In this document: positions 63,231-64,000 of the stretch, one piece after another
Position numbering within the stretch: position 1 is the stretch's first letter
How the letters are laid out: each line of letters begins with the position of its first letter
From: Immersiella caudata
Taxonomy: Eukaryota; Ascomycota; Sordariomycetes; Sordariales; Lasiosphaeriaceae
Assembly (NCBI GenBank): GCA_030512335.1
Contig: JAULSU010000006.1
Coordinates: forward strand, 3,782,001 to 3,846,000
Length of the DNA: 64,000 nt
Direction of reading: 5' to 3'
Notes under the pieces: model-generated
Databases searched by the model: none
The model's input: the letters and a program-made list of their open reading frames with translations, nothing else
Told to the model about the DNA's origin: nothing
Program-made: the position numbers and the translations under genes

Positions 63231-64000
63231 ATGCCCCTCAACATCATCATTACGGGCGCCGGCATCGCCGGCCTCGCCGCCGCCCTCTCCCTCCGCCGCG
63301 CCGGCCACACCGTCACCATCTACGAGCGCTCCCGCCTCAACAACGAAGTCGGCGCCGCCATCAACGTTCCCCCCAACGCCGCACGCGCCCTCGTCGCCTG
63401 GGGCATCGACCCTGTGCGATCCCGCTGGGTCGCCGCATCCGGCATTGACATTGGCATCGGTGCGACGCGCCAGATTGTGGATTCTACCCCGCTGCAGTGG
63501 GTTGAGACGGTATTTGGCAAGGGCTTGTACTTTGCGCACAGGGTGGATTTGCATGAGAGTTTGAAGCAGCTGGTGGTTAGTGACGAGGGGGTGGGCAAGC
63601 CGGTGCAAGTGCATCTGGGAAGGACGGTGGTGGGGTATGATCCCGAGACGCCGTCGGTGACGCTGGCGGGTGGGGAGGTGGTGACGGCGGATTTGGTGGT
63701 TGCGGCGGATGGGGTGCACTCGGGGGCGGTGGAGGTGGTGCTGGGGAGGCAGAATCCGCCGCAGCCGCAGGAGGTGCATAATGGGTGTTATCGGTTTTTG
63801 ATACCCGCGGGGGAGCTGGATGGGGATGAGGAGACCAAGTGGTGGAATGAAGGGGGGGAGAATGATGGGCGGATGAGGATTTTTGTGAATGGGAAGACGG
63901 GGAATCGCTTTGTGTCGTATCCTTGCCGGAGGTGAGCTGTCCCTGGTGGTTGCTGAGGCTGTTTTGAGTGAGGGACTAACGGAGGCAGTCATGAGATATG
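63231..64000 (+). CDS. FAD-dependent monooxygenase (salicylate hydroxylase-like), runs off the window
   Basis: Starts at the ATG at 63231. The first exon, to 63931, encodes 233 residues plus two bases. The N-terminus is a Rossmann FAD-binding motif (IIITGAGIAGLAAALSLRRA, the GxGxxG fingerprint) ending in an acidic residue (VTIYERS), followed by NEVGAAINVPPNAARALVAW, HRVDLHESLKQLV and the second FAD motif VVTADLVVAADGVHS (DGxxS). A 57-bp intron (63932-63988, GTGAGC, ACTAAC branch, GGCAG) leads into exon 2, whose first 12 bases are at the edge. Class A flavoprotein hydroxylases of this type act on aromatic or polyketide substrates with NAD(P)H. The remaining C-terminal half is outside the window. 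Confidence 0.88.

Noticed and set aside
1..64000. tRNA or rRNA genes
   Set aside because: A visual search for T-loop and acceptor-stem patterns found none that folds; I cannot exclude one without a covariance search.

Overview
The window is nuclear DNA of a filamentous ascomycete (Pezizomycotina, most likely a Sordariomycete). The signs are many short GT-AG introns (mostly 49-135 bp) with CTRAC-type branch points, HET and Clr5 domains, a PTH11-like fungal membrane protein, a Trichothecene-efflux-type MFS transporter, an AA12 oxidoreductase and many lineage-specific genes of unknown function. I spliced genes by eye. For every multi-exon gene called intact, except the one that leaves the window, the proposed exons sum to a multiple of three and end in a stop. 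No exon was checked against RNA or databases.

Left third (about 0.4-21 kb): an accessory island rich in genes tied to non-self recognition. It holds a HET gene cut by one in-frame stop, a second HET gene in ruins, a head-to-head pair of Clr5 genes (one with ankyrin repeats), a small gene with one in-frame stop, a head-to-head pair made of a C2H2/SEL1-repeat gene and a DUF7580 gene with a HeLo-like N-terminus, a 5' fragment of a LaeA-type methyltransferase, and a HET-TPR-ankyrin gene whose last ankyrin units are nearly identical 99-bp repeats.

Middle (about 21-40 kb): a gene-poor, partly AT-rich stretch (21-24.6 kb) with a possible LTR, hairpins, a MITE-like inverted repeat and a decayed small secreted Cys-rich gene. 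It is followed by a DUF7726-like pseudogene with two frameshifts, a large multi-exon fungal gene of unknown function with a frameshift and a stop at a conserved Trp, a secreted LamG-type protein, a 1016-residue Pro/Gln-rich protein with a long polyQ tract, and a tandem pair of paralogues of an unknown family.

Right third (about 40.6-64 kb): mostly ordinary intact genes. These are a Cys-rich GPI-like protein, a CAP10-type glycosyltransferase, an AA12 PQQ-type dehydrogenase, an ABM-domain protein, SRP54 (signal recognition particle GTPase), two small unknown proteins, a Ca3427-like substrate-binding protein, a PAP2 lipid phosphatase, a rhodopsin-like fungal membrane protein, a TRI12-type MFS transporter and the start of an FAD monooxygenase that runs off the edge.

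The contrast is the main message. Nearly all disabling lesions lie between 0.4 and 37.4 kb, in recognition-type or orphan genes, while the housekeeping side is clean. The nonsense changes can all be explained by C-to-T or G-to-A transitions, as repeat-induced point mutation (RIP) would produce, but that is weak evidence alone because most stop codons arise that way.
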